Source of the DNA: Candidatus Bathyarchaeota archaeon
Lineage (GTDB): Archaea > Thermoproteota > Bathyarchaeia > Bathyarchaeales > Bathycorpusculaceae
Length of the DNA stretch: 35,435 nt
Direction: 5' to 3'
NCBI GenBank assembly: GCA_026414485.1
Contig: JAOAIX010000009.1
Coordinates: 51,055-86,489 of the forward strand
In this document: in pieces, positions 15,199-23,263 of the stretch
Layout of the letters: each line of letters starts with the position of its first letter
Numbering within the stretch: position 1 is the stretch's first letter
The notes under the pieces: model-generated
The model's database searches: none
Seen by the model: the letters and a program-made list of their open reading frames with translations, nothing else
Told to the model about the DNA's origin: nothing
Translations under genes and position numbers: made by a program

Positions 15199-16221
15199 AT
15201 GGTTTATGGGCATCAAGGACTTAGAGAACAAACTGCCATTAGCAGAATTCAAGAAGTTACATCTGTTAAACAAGACCGATTTAGAGTTACAGTTTCTGTA
15301 GATAAAGAACGACCCATGTCTCAGTCTCCCTTATATCACAAATATGATATTCAAAAATATGATTTGCATCCAAATTATAGTTTTGCGCATTTAGATGATT
15401 TGATCCCTAAGAATACACCCGAGTATTTGGATCATGGGCAACATTATGTGGAACGGATTGTGCGTGCCCTCTATTATTTTAAACAGTGTAGTTTAATTGG
15501 TCCCTCAGGTACAGGTAAAACTCATATTGTTTATTTGGTTGCCGAATTGACCGGGTTACCTATTTGGGAGGTTAACTGTGGTTTATCAACGTCGTCTTTT
15601 GACCTGATTGGTCGTTTTATTGGTTTAGGCAAAGAAAACTGGGTTGATGGTTTGTTGACTCAGTGGCTCCGCAAGGGGGGAATTATGTATCTTGATGAAG
15701 CTAACATGATGAAGCAAGATGTGGCTACAAGACTCAACCCCGTTTTGGACACGCGGGGTCACTTGGTGCTCAACGAAAAAGACAGTGAGGTTATTGAACG
15801 ACACAAGTATGCTTACATGATTATCAGTATGAACCCTGCAACTGCGGAGTTCTCAGGAACCAAACCGTTGAACGCTGCCATGAGGCGACGTATGGCTGTA
15901 TGGATCAACTTCGACTTTCTTAGTGTAGGCGAGAATATTTCTCCAAATGAGGTGGAGATGCTTCAAAAACGTACAAAAATTGACAAGGACACCGCTTATA
16001 AGATCATACAGGCTGGCGCAGAATTGCGGCGTCAATACAAAGCAGGTGACTTGCCTTATGGGCCGTCTTTAGGTGATTTGATTAACTGGGCTACGCTAGT
16101 TTATGATGGGAGTACACCATTGAATGCTGCTGAAGAAACAATCATTGGTCTAACGAGTGATAACCCTGAAGTTCAAGCTGATGTTCGCCGAATTATTGAG
16201 GCTGTGTTTAATACTCAATAG
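15199..16221 (+). CDS. MoxR/CbbQ/NorQ-like AAA+ ATPase
   Basis: Members of this family work with a VWA-domain partner as chaperone-like machines that activate or insert cofactors into metalloenzymes. The protein has 340 residues. Walker A is GPSGTGKT (101-108), Walker B is IMYLDEAN (162-169), sensor 1 is Asn212 in SMNPA, and the arginine finger is within MRRRM (228-232). The first 60 residues are an N-terminal region without a motif that I know. The ATG at 15199 has GAGG nine bases upstream. The next gene, a VWA protein, starts 21 bases after its stop, the classic CbbQ-CbbO or NorQ-NorD arrangement. No obvious client enzyme (nitric oxide reductase, RuBisCO, gas vesicle) is in the window, so the substrate is unknown. 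Confidence 0.88.
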   Translation: MVYGHQGLREQTAISRIQEVTSVKQDRFRVTVSVDKERPMSQSPLYHKYDIQKYDLHPNYSFAHLDDLIPKNTPEYLDHGQHYVERIVRALYYFKQCSLIGPSGTGKTHIVYLVAELTGLPIWEVNCGLSTSSFDLIGRFIGLGKENWVDGLLTQWLRKGGIMYLDEANMMKQDVATRLNPVLDTRGHLVLNEKDSEVIERHKYAYMIISMNPATAEFSGTKPLNAAMRRRMAVWINFDFLSVGENISPNEVEMLQKRTKIDKDTAYKIIQAGAELRRQYKAGDLPYGPSLGDLINWATLVYDGSTPLNAAEETIIGLTSDNPEVQADVRRIIEAVFNTQ

Positions 16222-16242
16222 TTGTCCCGTGAAGGTTATATA

Positions 16243-17961
16243 ATGGGATTTCTGGAGTATGCCCGCAACCTTTCATTTCAAAAAGACAAAGAAAAAGTGA
16301 AAATTCTTCTGGACTCTGCCTTAACACAACCAACTTTAGAGCATGATAGTCAAGGGTTTACAATAAAGTTCCCAAAAGCTCAGTTTTTAGGTAATAGCCA
16401 AATTCTGTACTTAGGTCAGAAGTTTACTTCTGACAAGTCAGGTAAATCCAAAGTGGGGCGCCTTTTTCGGGCTGCTGTTCTGCATTTGACCACACATACT
16501 CTTGTGCCTCTTCCAGACGTCGATATTGCTCCAAGTCCTTCTGATTCAGTGGTTGATGCATTTGTGAAATCGCTTTTTCGAGATACTTATGTGAACGCCT
16601 ATTTTCAAGCTTGGTATCCCGACAGGTTAATCGACATTGCCTACGCAAATGCTCTGGCTTACCAGAAAATTAAGCCTGTAAACAGAATTTTCTCTTCTGC
16701 AACAAGGGTAATGTCTGCAATACTTACAAAAATGAATGTGGGTGAATACAAAGGGACGCTTAATCCTGAAGAAATTCAGGTAGTGGACGCTGTGCAGAAG
16801 GAACTACTGAGTTTGCGGGATACTTTTTTAGGGTCCTTGGCTGGTGAACAAATCAACTTGGCAGAATTATTTAACCAAGAAATTGGAAGACTAAGGCGAA
16901 TGCTTGAACCTTTCGGTCCCTTTATGGAGTGTCCATCATTTCCACACACGGAGAGTCTTGGACGCTGTAGTATTTACACGGAAGCTAATCTTCCTATGTA
17001 TTCGGATGTGGAAAGCGTATTTGTTCAGTCCATAGAGACTTTAGGCGGTTCAGTTCCTGCGGTTGACAATATTGAACAGTGTTGGAGACCTGAACAGGAG
17101 GCAGAAGCTCTTCAAGCTTTCAATTCTGATCAGCAGCAGCAAGAGCGTCAACAAAAAATTCTTTCAAAAATAACGCCGTACTTAGCTTGGACTCGTTTCA
17201 AGTCTGTTTCTTTCCCTGAAGAAGACTATACTCAATATCTTAGAGCGAGGTCTCTTGTGCAAGGTGCTAGCCGAAGATTAATGGATGCGTTGCGGGAGGC
17301 AGTGGATTTGTATGACGAAAATACGCGGCAAGAAATGGGCATTTTAGATTTGTCTGAGGTTATCCAAGCCATGGCAAGTAACAAACCTGCTACTGATGTT
17401 TTTACTTTGGAGGAGTACTTAAAACAGAGTTTTGCCTGGTCTATTGTTTTTGACGTAAGTAGGAGCATGCAAGTTCGCGGTGAATACGGGCGAGCCCTAG
17501 CTATCGCAGTAGCTGAAGCTGCAAAAGAATTGATGACTGACTCAAGTTCATGGACTTTTTTTGGTTTCAGTGATCGCCTTTTCATTCTCAAAGATTCCAC
17601 AGAGTCTTACTCTCAGAAAGTTCGAGCTCGAATTGGAGGACTTAGATTTGATGGATTAACTTACATTCCTGACGCCGTGCATATCGCAGGCAAAATGTTA
17701 GCAAAAAGGTTTGAGGAACAACGTGTGCTTATTGTAATTTCAGATGGTTGGCCTTACGGTTACGTGAACATGCCTATTGCGTTAAAGGAAAATGTCGATG
17801 AACTTCTTAGAAAAGGTGTAATTGTGATAGGTATTGGTGTGGAAACAGAGCGTATGGGCAACTTTTTCAGGTTGCACACATCAATTTATACTCAGAAGGA
17901 TCTAACGAACAAGTTTGCCAAAGTTTACATTGATGCTTCACAAAAGGCTTTGGAAGCTTAA
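16243..17961 (+). CDS. VWA/MIDAS-domain protein, partner of the AAA+ ATPase (CbbO/NorD-like)
   Basis: The protein has 572 residues from the ATG at 16243, chosen because GAAGGT lies eight bases upstream; an in-frame TTG at 16222, directly after the ATPase stop, is possible but has no SD. The N-terminal 380 residues are mostly helical without a recognised motif. The C-terminal VWA domain has a complete metal site: Asp404-x-Ser406-x-Ser408 in FDVSRSM, Thr473 in FDGLTYIPDA and Asp501 in VISDGWP. VWA proteins paired with such ATPases recognise the target protein while the ATPase remodels it. It ends one base before the stop of the convergent glutaminyl cyclase gene. There is no membrane segment, so it acts in the cytoplasm. 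Confidence 0.88.
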   Translation: MGFLEYARNLSFQKDKEKVKILLDSALTQPTLEHDSQGFTIKFPKAQFLGNSQILYLGQKFTSDKSGKSKVGRLFRAAVLHLTTHTLVPLPDVDIAPSPSDSVVDAFVKSLFRDTYVNAYFQAWYPDRLIDIAYANALAYQKIKPVNRIFSSATRVMSAILTKMNVGEYKGTLNPEEIQVVDAVQKELLSLRDTFLGSLAGEQINLAELFNQEIGRLRRMLEPFGPFMECPSFPHTESLGRCSIYTEANLPMYSDVESVFVQSIETLGGSVPAVDNIEQCWRPEQEAEALQAFNSDQQQQERQQKILSKITPYLAWTRFKSVSFPEEDYTQYLRARSLVQGASRRLMDALREAVDLYDENTRQEMGILDLSEVIQAMASNKPATDVFTLEEYLKQSFAWSIVFDVSRSMQVRGEYGRALAIAVAEAAKELMTDSSSWTFFGFSDRLFILKDSTESYSQKVRARIGGLRFDGLTYIPDAVHIAGKMLAKRFEEQRVLIVISDGWPYGYVNMPIALKENVDELLRKGVIVIGIGVETERMGNFFRLHTSIYTQKDLTNKFAKVYIDASQKALEA

Positions 17962-17962
17962 G

Positions 17963-18769
17963 CTATTCTACAGGTATAAGTTTGATTTCGTAAAGATGTG
18001 GCCAGTTCTTTCCTGTAACAAATAATCGGTTGCTTTGTGCATCGTAGGCAATACCGTTTAGCACTTCCTCTTCGCTTAAAGGTGTATTTTCGATTCCTAA
18101 GAGATTTATCCATGCTTTAACTTGCCCTGTTAGAGGGTTGATCACCGCAATCTTCTGTTCATGCCAGATATTTGCATAAACTTCTCCACTTACATATTCA
18201 AGCTCATTTAGATTAGTTACAGGTAGATTACCATCATTAACGTTAACGTAGCTAACTTGCTTGTAGGTTGCCGGGTCAAGGAAGTAGAGTTTGTCTGTGC
18301 CGTCGCTCATAATCAGGTTTTTGCCATCAAAAGTTAAACCCCAGCCTTCTGTGGAATAAGTAAAGTTATGTATTAAACTTAAATTTTCTTTATTGTAAAC
18401 AAATCCAATTTGTGACTTCCATGTTAGCTGAATAATTTTTTCGTTAACTAAAGCTATGCCTTCTCCGAAAAATTCTGTAGGTAAACTCACGCTGTCTACT
18501 GTATTGCCAGTTTCCAAATCTACCTTACGAAGGGTGGAGCTGCCATAAAGTCCTGTGCTTTCATACAGAAAACCGTCTGAGTATATCAACCCTTGAGTGA
18601 AAGCGTTTTTGTCATGAGGGTAAACTTGGATGATTTCGTATGTGTATTGCTTCGGTACCATAGGTTGAGGAGAAAGGTTGAAACCATTATTTGCCCAGAT
18701 TAGAGCTGTCACTGTAAGTACGAGAGTCACAAGTGTGATCAGTACACCGATTAAACGGCTTGTTTTCAT
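17963..18769 (-). CDS. Membrane-anchored or secreted glutaminyl-peptide cyclotransferase
   Basis: This enzyme family turns N-terminal glutamine into pyroglutamate, protecting protein N-termini. Residues 1-27 form a signal or anchor segment (MKTSRLIGVLITLVTLVLTV), placing the rest outside the membrane. The 268-residue protein has the beta-propeller blade motifs of the plant/bacterial-type cyclase family (Pfam Glu_cyclase_2): AFTQGLIYSDGFLYESTGLY, FFGEGIALV, LTWKSQIGFVYN, EGWGLTFDGKNLIMSDGTD, LNELEYVSGEVYANIW and LNGIAYD. The ATG at 18769 begins the signal segment exactly. It is convergent with the VWA gene, with one base between the stops. Confidence 0.92.
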   Translation of the reverse strand: MKTSRLIGVLITLVTLVLTVTALIWANNGFNLSPQPMVPKQYTYEIIQVYPHDKNAFTQGLIYSDGFLYESTGLYGSSTLRKVDLETGNTVDSVSLPTEFFGEGIALVNEKIIQLTWKSQIGFVYNKENLSLIHNFTYSTEGWGLTFDGKNLIMSDGTDKLYFLDPATYKQVSYVNVNDGNLPVTNLNELEYVSGEVYANIWHEQKIAVINPLTGQVKAWINLLGIENTPLSEEEVLNGIAYDAQSNRLFVTGKNWPHLYEIKLIPVE

Positions 18770-18936
18770 TGGTGTGCCTTCTATTTTTCTTGTGTGTAGC
18801 GTATATGCTAAAGCGCTTTTTTAACTTCATGTCCCTTTCAGAGCGCGCCACTTGTACCTATAATCATGGACCGCAAACCTTAAGAAGCGCTTACAGACTA
18901 ACTTGTGCATACCAAACATACAAAGGTTGAATTAGA

Positions 18937-19452
18937 TTGGCAGTCGAAGGATTTTTCGAAAACAAAAAGCAACCAGTTGAAGTCAAAATTGGCGAGTTAA
19001 CTCCACAGTCCAAAGCAGTTAACGTAACCGCCAAAGTAGTTTCCAAAAGCGAAGTTAGAGACATACCCATGGGCAGAGATGGGTCAGCCCACAAAGTCTG
19101 TGACGCTTTAGTTGGCGACGAGACAGGTGTTGTTTACTTGACATTGTGGGATGACAACATAGAGAAAGTGAATGAAAACGACACCATCAGGGTAGAAAAT
19201 GGCTATGTCACTTTGTTTAAAGGTAACATGCGCCTAAACATTGGTAAATATGGGAAACTTGAGCCTGCAGCCGCTCCAATTGAAGGGGAAGTTAATAAAG
19301 AAAACAACGTCTCCAGCAAAACATACGAACAAGAGAGGCGTCCATTTAGACGCGGTGGCAGAGGTTTCGGTGGTCGAGACCGACGTGGCGGTGGCTACGG
19401 CGGTGGTAGAGACCGACGTGGCGGTGGCGGGTTTAGAGACCGTCGATTTTAA
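18937..19452 (+). CDS. ssb: Single-stranded DNA-binding protein, single OB fold with RGG tail
   Basis: The protein has 171 residues, with one OB fold at about 12-105 in the style of crenarchaeal SSB. Recognisable strands are VNVTAKVVSKSEVRDI, DALVGDETGVVYLTLWDD and DTIRVENGYVTLFKGNMRL. The C-terminal 40 residues are Arg/Gly-rich repeats (GGRDRRGGGYGGGRDRRGGG), a nucleic-acid-binding RGG tail instead of the acidic tail of bacterial SSB. The start is a TTG at 18937 with AAAGGT nine bases upstream; an in-frame TGA three codons earlier rules out a longer form. It protects single-stranded DNA in replication and repair, and RNA binding is possible given the RGG tail. The tail-coding DNA contains a near-repeat of CGACGTGGCGGTGGC. 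Confidence 0.9.
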   Translation: MAVEGFFENKKQPVEVKIGELTPQSKAVNVTAKVVSKSEVRDIPMGRDGSAHKVCDALVGDETGVVYLTLWDDNIEKVNENDTIRVENGYVTLFKGNMRLNIGKYGKLEPAAAPIEGEVNKENNVSSKTYEQERRPFRRGGRGFGGRDRRGGGYGGGRDRRGGGGFRDRRF

Positions 19453-19469
19453 TCTCTTTCCTTATTCAC

Positions 19470-19490
19470 TTTTTTATTTTTTGAAGATGT
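19470..19490 (+). terminator. T-rich terminator after the SSB gene
   Basis: TTTTTTATTTTTTG about 20 bases after the SSB stop is a typical archaeal T-run terminator. A second small element, CCCTTTTTAAGGG, lies at about 19548-19560. Confidence 0.5.
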
Positions 19491-19586
19491 TAAGTTTTTT
19501 AAGAAAATTTGAGCATTTGGTGGTTGGATATTTCTGCTGTCTTTCCTTCCCTTTTTAAGGGAGCGTTCTTTTGTGCGTGATTGTTT

Positions 19587-20021
19587 TTAGGCTGAGTTAA
19601 GAGGCGGCAAAAGGTAACTCTTTATTTTTGATGTAATTTGATCAAGTTGTTCTCTCCTTACTTCGCTTAGGTCTCTGAACCGTGGTGTATTTCGTCCTTC
19701 AAATTTTGGGATTATATGTACATGTAAATGGAAAATGTCTTGGTTTGCTGCTTTTCCATTTTGTTGGATTATGCTGAGTCCGTCTGCATGTGTGGCTTTT
19801 TGCACTGCTACCGCTATGCGTTTTACTATTTTGTTGACGTATGCATTTAGTTCTTCAGGTATGTCTAATATTCCCTCGTAGTGCTGTTTAGGTATTACCA
19901 ATGTATGTCCTTCATTAACTGGTCGGATGTCCATGAACGCTAAAACTTTGTCGTCTTCATATACGTTGCTTGAGGGCAGTTTCTTTTGCACGATTTGGCA
20001 GAAAATACAGTTGTTGCTCAT
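19587..20021 (-). CDS. HIT-family nucleotide hydrolase
   Basis: HIT proteins hydrolyse nucleoside phosphoramidates and dinucleoside polyphosphates. The 144-residue protein has the catalytic histidine triad HLHVHIIP (His98, His100, His102), the upstream DIRPVNEGHTLVIPKQHY (31-48), and an N-terminal CIFC pair (Cys5, Cys8) of the zinc site seen in Hint-like members. The length is normal for a single-domain HIT protein. It is cytoplasmic, with the start ATG at 20021. It stands between the SSB gene (convergent) and the ABC exporter genes (same strand, 85 bases away). Confidence 0.95.
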   Translation of the reverse strand: MSNNCIFCQIVQKKLPSSNVYEDDKVLAFMDIRPVNEGHTLVIPKQHYEGILDIPEELNAYVNKIVKRIAVAVQKATHADGLSIIQQNGKAANQDIFHLHVHIIPKFEGRNTPRFRDLSEVRREQLDQITSKIKSYLLPPLNSA

Positions 20022-20105
20022 ATGAAAACCCCTTATTCAAAAAGCAGCCATGGTAGTATATATTATATGTGCCTTTCGTGTTTCGTCAATGTCTTGTTTT
20101 ATATT

Positions 20106-20879
20106 TTATTTCATTCTGTGGAAAGCCCATGTCCCTGCAATGATCATGAATAAATCAAATATGCATACTATGGCGATGTCGATGAGCAGTGGCTGAACTT
20201 GCAACGGTTGCCATGTTGCTCCTAGGATGACATGTCTTAAGGCATCTACACCGTAGGTTAGTGGATTAAGTTTTGAAATGTCTTGTAGCCACGTTGGAAG
20301 GCTTTGAAGTTGAAATAAAGCACCGCTTAAAAAGAACAGTGGTAGGTTTATGAAACTTTGAATTGCACCAAAGCTTTCCAGGTTGTCCATGAAACTGGCT
20401 ATGATTAATCCTATACTTACTAAGCCAAAAGTGGTAAGCAGCATAACAGGCAAACATAAAAGCACAGCTATAGGAGTAATGTTTATTCCTAAAACCAATC
20501 CAAGTGCGATTACAATTAATCCCTGAATGAGTGAGTCTGTGCTGTCACCCAACATTTTGCCCATGAAGATTGTGAAGCGTGAGAGTGGGGAAACCAAAAT
20601 TTCTTTCATAAACCCAAACTCTTTGTCCCATATTACAGATATTCCCATGAACATAGAAGTGAACAAGAGTGTTTGCCCCAAAATTCCAGGGAAAATCAAT
20701 TCTTGGTACGTCAACTCTGGAGTAGGTAATGCTCCACGTAAGCTGGAGCCGATGCCTACACCAAAAATAACTAACCACAAGAAAGGTTGCATAAAGCTGC
20801 TTAGTATCCGTGTTCTGTTGCGTAAATAGCGTTTAACTTCGCGGAGCCACAGAGTGTACAGTCCTTTTAGTTCTGTCAT
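20106..20879 (-). CDS. ABC-2 type transporter permease (DrrB-like)
   Basis: Membrane subunit of a two-gene ABC exporter, 257 residues with about six hydrophobic segments. It opens with the amphipathic LYTLWLREVKRYLRNRTRI typical of ABC-2 permeases, then the first span (PFLWLVIFGVGIG). The central PLSRFTIFMGKMLGDS region and PLFFLSGALFQLQSLPTWL match the DrrB/NodJ family consensus. The start overlaps the stop of the ATP-binding gene by four bases (ATGA), so the two are translationally coupled. These exporters move drugs, lipids or polysaccharides; the substrate cannot be read from the sequence. Confidence 0.92.
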   Translation of the reverse strand: MTELKGLYTLWLREVKRYLRNRTRILSSFMQPFLWLVIFGVGIGSSLRGALPTPELTYQELIFPGILGQTLLFTSMFMGISVIWDKEFGFMKEILVSPLSRFTIFMGKMLGDSTDSLIQGLIVIALGLVLGINITPIAVLLCLPVMLLTTFGLVSIGLIIASFMDNLESFGAIQSFINLPLFFLSGALFQLQSLPTWLQDISKLNPLTYGVDALRHVILGATWQPLQVQPLLIDIAIVCIFDLFMIIAGTWAFHRMK

Positions 20880-21865
20880 TTTATTCTTCTCCTTTTCATA
20901 GCTCCTAAACCGTAGCGCTCTTTTCCGCTGTCAGCACGTATTCCTCTTCCTGTGTAGTGGAGGAAAACATCTTCAAGGTTTGGTTCGCGTAGAAGAATTG
21001 ACTCAACAAAAATGTTTTGGGTTGCGGTTGCTTCTACTATTCGTGGCAAAAGGCTTTTGCCTTGTTTTACTGTGATTTCAACGGTGTCATCAACAATCCG
21101 TATTTTTTTAAAACCAAACTCTGCTGTTAATAGTTTTGCAAGCTCTTCTAAGTTGTTAGCCTTGACTAAAATGACGTCTCCCTCAAGCGTCTCTTTAAGC
21201 TTTGAAGGTTTGTCTAAAGCGATTATCTTCCCATAATCCATTATGGCTATGCGATTGCAGAGTCTTTCTGCTTCCTCCATATAATGTGTAGTTAAAACCA
21301 CTGTTATGTCGTGGGCCTCTTTTAGTTCTTCTATGTACTTCCACATGTGCGCCCGAGTTTGAGGATCCAACCCCACTGTGGGTTCGTCTAGAAATAGCAC
21401 CTTTGGGTAGTGAATTAAGCCGCGCCCTAGCTCTAATCTGCGGCGCATTCCACTCGAATATGTTCTCATAAGGTCGTTGGCGCGGTCTTCTAACTCGACA
21501 AGTTTGAGGATATTTTCGATTCTTTCTTTTTGTTCGCTGGCAGGTACACCGTAAAGATTGGCGTGCATATACAAATTTTCTCTGCCCGTTAATCTATCGT
21601 CGATGCTTGGGTCTTGAAAGACAAGTCCTATAGATTTTCTAACCTTGTTTGCTTCCTTGACTACGTCATAACCGTTGACTTTGGCAGTTCCAGATGTAGG
21701 TTTGAGTATGGTGCAGAGCATGTTTATGGTGGTGGTTTTTCCTGCGCCGTTTGGGCCAAGCAAACCAAAATTTTCGCCTGGTTCAACTGTGATGTCTAGT
21801 TTGTCAACTGCTATAAGACCGTTGAATTTTTTTGTTAATTGGTTTGTTTCAATAATAGGGCGCAT
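20876..21865 (-). CDS. ABC transporter ATP-binding protein (DrrA-like)
   Basis: ATPase of the coupled exporter, 329 residues. Walker A is GPNGAGKTT (37-45), the Q loop is in LVFQDPSID, the signature is YSSGMRRRLELGRGL (136-150), Walker B is VLFLDEPTVGLDP (156-168), and the switch His is in LTTHYMEEAERL. The C-terminal 100 residues form the extra alpha/beta domain of DrrA-type proteins (GDVILVKANNLEELAKLL; EDVFLHYTGRG), which distinguishes this family from importers. The ATG at 21865 opens the fold at the correct place. It drives the permease encoded immediately downstream. Confidence 0.95.
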   Translation of the reverse strand: MRPIIETNQLTKKFNGLIAVDKLDITVEPGENFGLLGPNGAGKTTTINMLCTILKPTSGTAKVNGYDVVKEANKVRKSIGLVFQDPSIDDRLTGRENLYMHANLYGVPASEQKERIENILKLVELEDRANDLMRTYSSGMRRRLELGRGLIHYPKVLFLDEPTVGLDPQTRAHMWKYIEELKEAHDITVVLTTHYMEEAERLCNRIAIMDYGKIIALDKPSKLKETLEGDVILVKANNLEELAKLLTAEFGFKKIRIVDDTVEITVKQGKSLLPRIVEATATQNIFVESILLREPNLEDVFLHYTGRGIRADSGKERYGLGAMKRRRIK

Positions 21866-22027
21866 TGATAGTCATCGTGTTTTATGTTATTGGTCAGCAG
21901 AGAGCGAATAATGAAATAAGAAAACATTTAAGTGTATTTCAAAGTTTGGGTAAAGTTTTCGCGTGTTAGTGCTTTGGAGGAAATACTATAATATCCAAAA
22001 TCTTACTTTTCTGATGTAGGGAACACG

Positions 22028-22417
22028 ATGTTTGTGCATGTAAGCATTCGTACTAGCGATATGGAGCGATCAATTGGCTTCTATACTCGTCTACTTGGTC
22101 TCCAACTTTTGAGTCGAAGAGAAATTCCGCAGAATAATGCTGAAATTGCTTTTCTGCGAGATCCACAAGCTAAAGGTTGTGTGCTTGAGCTTACCTTTTA
22201 CCGCAACCAAAAACGGTTCATCCAACCTGACTACGAAAACCGCGTTTTTGACCATTTAGCCTTTGAAGTTCAAGATATGCAGGAAACAATAAGTGCTATG
22301 AGAAAAGAAAACGTAACTATAACTGATGAGCCTTTCAGGCTTGCTTCTTCTGGTTCTTTGATAGCGTTTGTGGAAGACCCTGATGGCACCTTAATTGAAC
22401 TTATTGAAAGAAAATAA
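22028..22417 (+). CDS. VOC-superfamily (glyoxalase I-like) protein
   Basis: A 129-residue protein of two beta-alpha-beta-beta-beta modules. The residues placed as metal ligands in glyoxalase I-like enzymes are present: His4 (FVHVSIRTSD), Glu55 (VLELTFYR), His77 (FDHLAFEV) and Glu124 (GTLIELIER). The pattern MERSIGFYTRLLGLQLL is the classic first-module motif. Members include lactoylglutathione lyase, methylmalonyl-CoA epimerase and dioxygenases; I cannot choose between them from the sequence. The ATG at 22028 follows AGGGAACACG, a fair SD, and a TATA-like ACTATAATATC near 21985. A T-rich stretch (TTTTAGCTTTTTTATG, about 22434-22449) ends the transcript. Confidence 0.85.
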   Translation: MFVHVSIRTSDMERSIGFYTRLLGLQLLSRREIPQNNAEIAFLRDPQAKGCVLELTFYRNQKRFIQPDYENRVFDHLAFEVQDMQETISAMRKENVTITDEPFRLASSGSLIAFVEDPDGTLIELIERK

Positions 22418-22522
22418 CGTGTGTTCGTAAACCCTTTTAGCTTTTTTATGACTTGCAATTGCGAACTTGTGTTAAAGACAAATAAAATTGTTAAGTGGAA
22501 AACGGAGGAGAAGGGCTTTTAT

Positions 22523-23212
22523 TTATAAATTGATCGTGAAGCCTTCTGTGGGAAAGTAGCCGAAGGGCATTCTCATTTTTTCCCCATACGTTTGTTTTAG
22601 AAGGCTTAAGTATTCTTTGCGGTTGTCCATTCTGAACTTGTAGTTTCCATGCGGAGTGTGAATTTCCAACTCGAACTCGTGTCTGTGAATCTTCTCTCCC
22701 GGCTTGTGGAGGTCTTTTATTTTTATTTCTACTTCTTTGATGTCCATGTTATTTACGAAAAAGTTTCCCGGCGTCTCTGATAGTGCTGCATTAGGATCCA
22801 TGTGTAGATACCTGTTGGTGTAGCTGTATGCGGCTTTTAATTGATCCCCCCATTGTCCCCAGAAGCCTTTGCCTTCGGCTTTTGCTTGATCTTTAGCTAT
22901 TTGTATTGCCGTGTTCAGCATCTCGCTTGTCATCTGGGCGAAAATTAGTCGATGTGTGGTGACTATGCCGGTGTAAGTGTCGTATCTGCCCATGGATTTT
23001 GGATTACGTAGCAGCATTACTCCCATCACACTTTCGCTGTAGCTTTTTTGTAGTGGTTGTTGGATAGGTATCTCGGCGGTAGGTTGGGTTGGTGGAGGGG
23101 GTGGAATATAATAACTCGGTTGGGCTTGTTGTTGTAGCAAGGGAAAACCGCAGTTTTGACAAAACTTGTATTCATGGTTGTTTGCTGCGCCACAGTTTCC
23201 ACAGTAGGGCAT
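22523..23212 (-). CDS. Zinc-ribbon protein with proline linker and C-terminal GRAM/PH-like region
   Basis: The protein has 229 residues from the ATG at 23212; a GTG three codons earlier is possible. Residues 1-22 form a double-CxxC zinc ribbon (YCGNCGAAN; FCQNCGFP). A Pro/Gln-rich linker of about 40 residues follows, including YIPPPPPTQPTAEIPIQQP. The remaining 165 residues look like a strand-rich membrane- or protein-binding module, with YTGIVTTHRLIFAQM resembling the GxxxxTxxRLIF strand of GRAM/bacterial-PH-like domains, and KFRMDNRKEYLSLLKQTYG at the end. There is no membrane span. Zinc ribbon plus PH-like domain proteins are common in archaea with no known function, and I assign none here. 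Confidence 0.75.
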   Translation of the reverse strand: MPYCGNCGAANNHEYKFCQNCGFPLLQQQAQPSYYIPPPPPTQPTAEIPIQQPLQKSYSESVMGVMLLRNPKSMGRYDTYTGIVTTHRLIFAQMTSEMLNTAIQIAKDQAKAEGKGFWGQWGDQLKAAYSYTNRYLHMDPNAALSETPGNFFVNNMDIKEVEIKIKDLHKPGEKIHRHEFELEIHTPHGNYKFRMDNRKEYLSLLKQTYGEKMRMPFGYFPTEGFTINL

Positions 23213-23263
23213 AGCAATCACTTGTGTAGGATAAACATATTTTGTCTAATAAATTTGTGTTTG

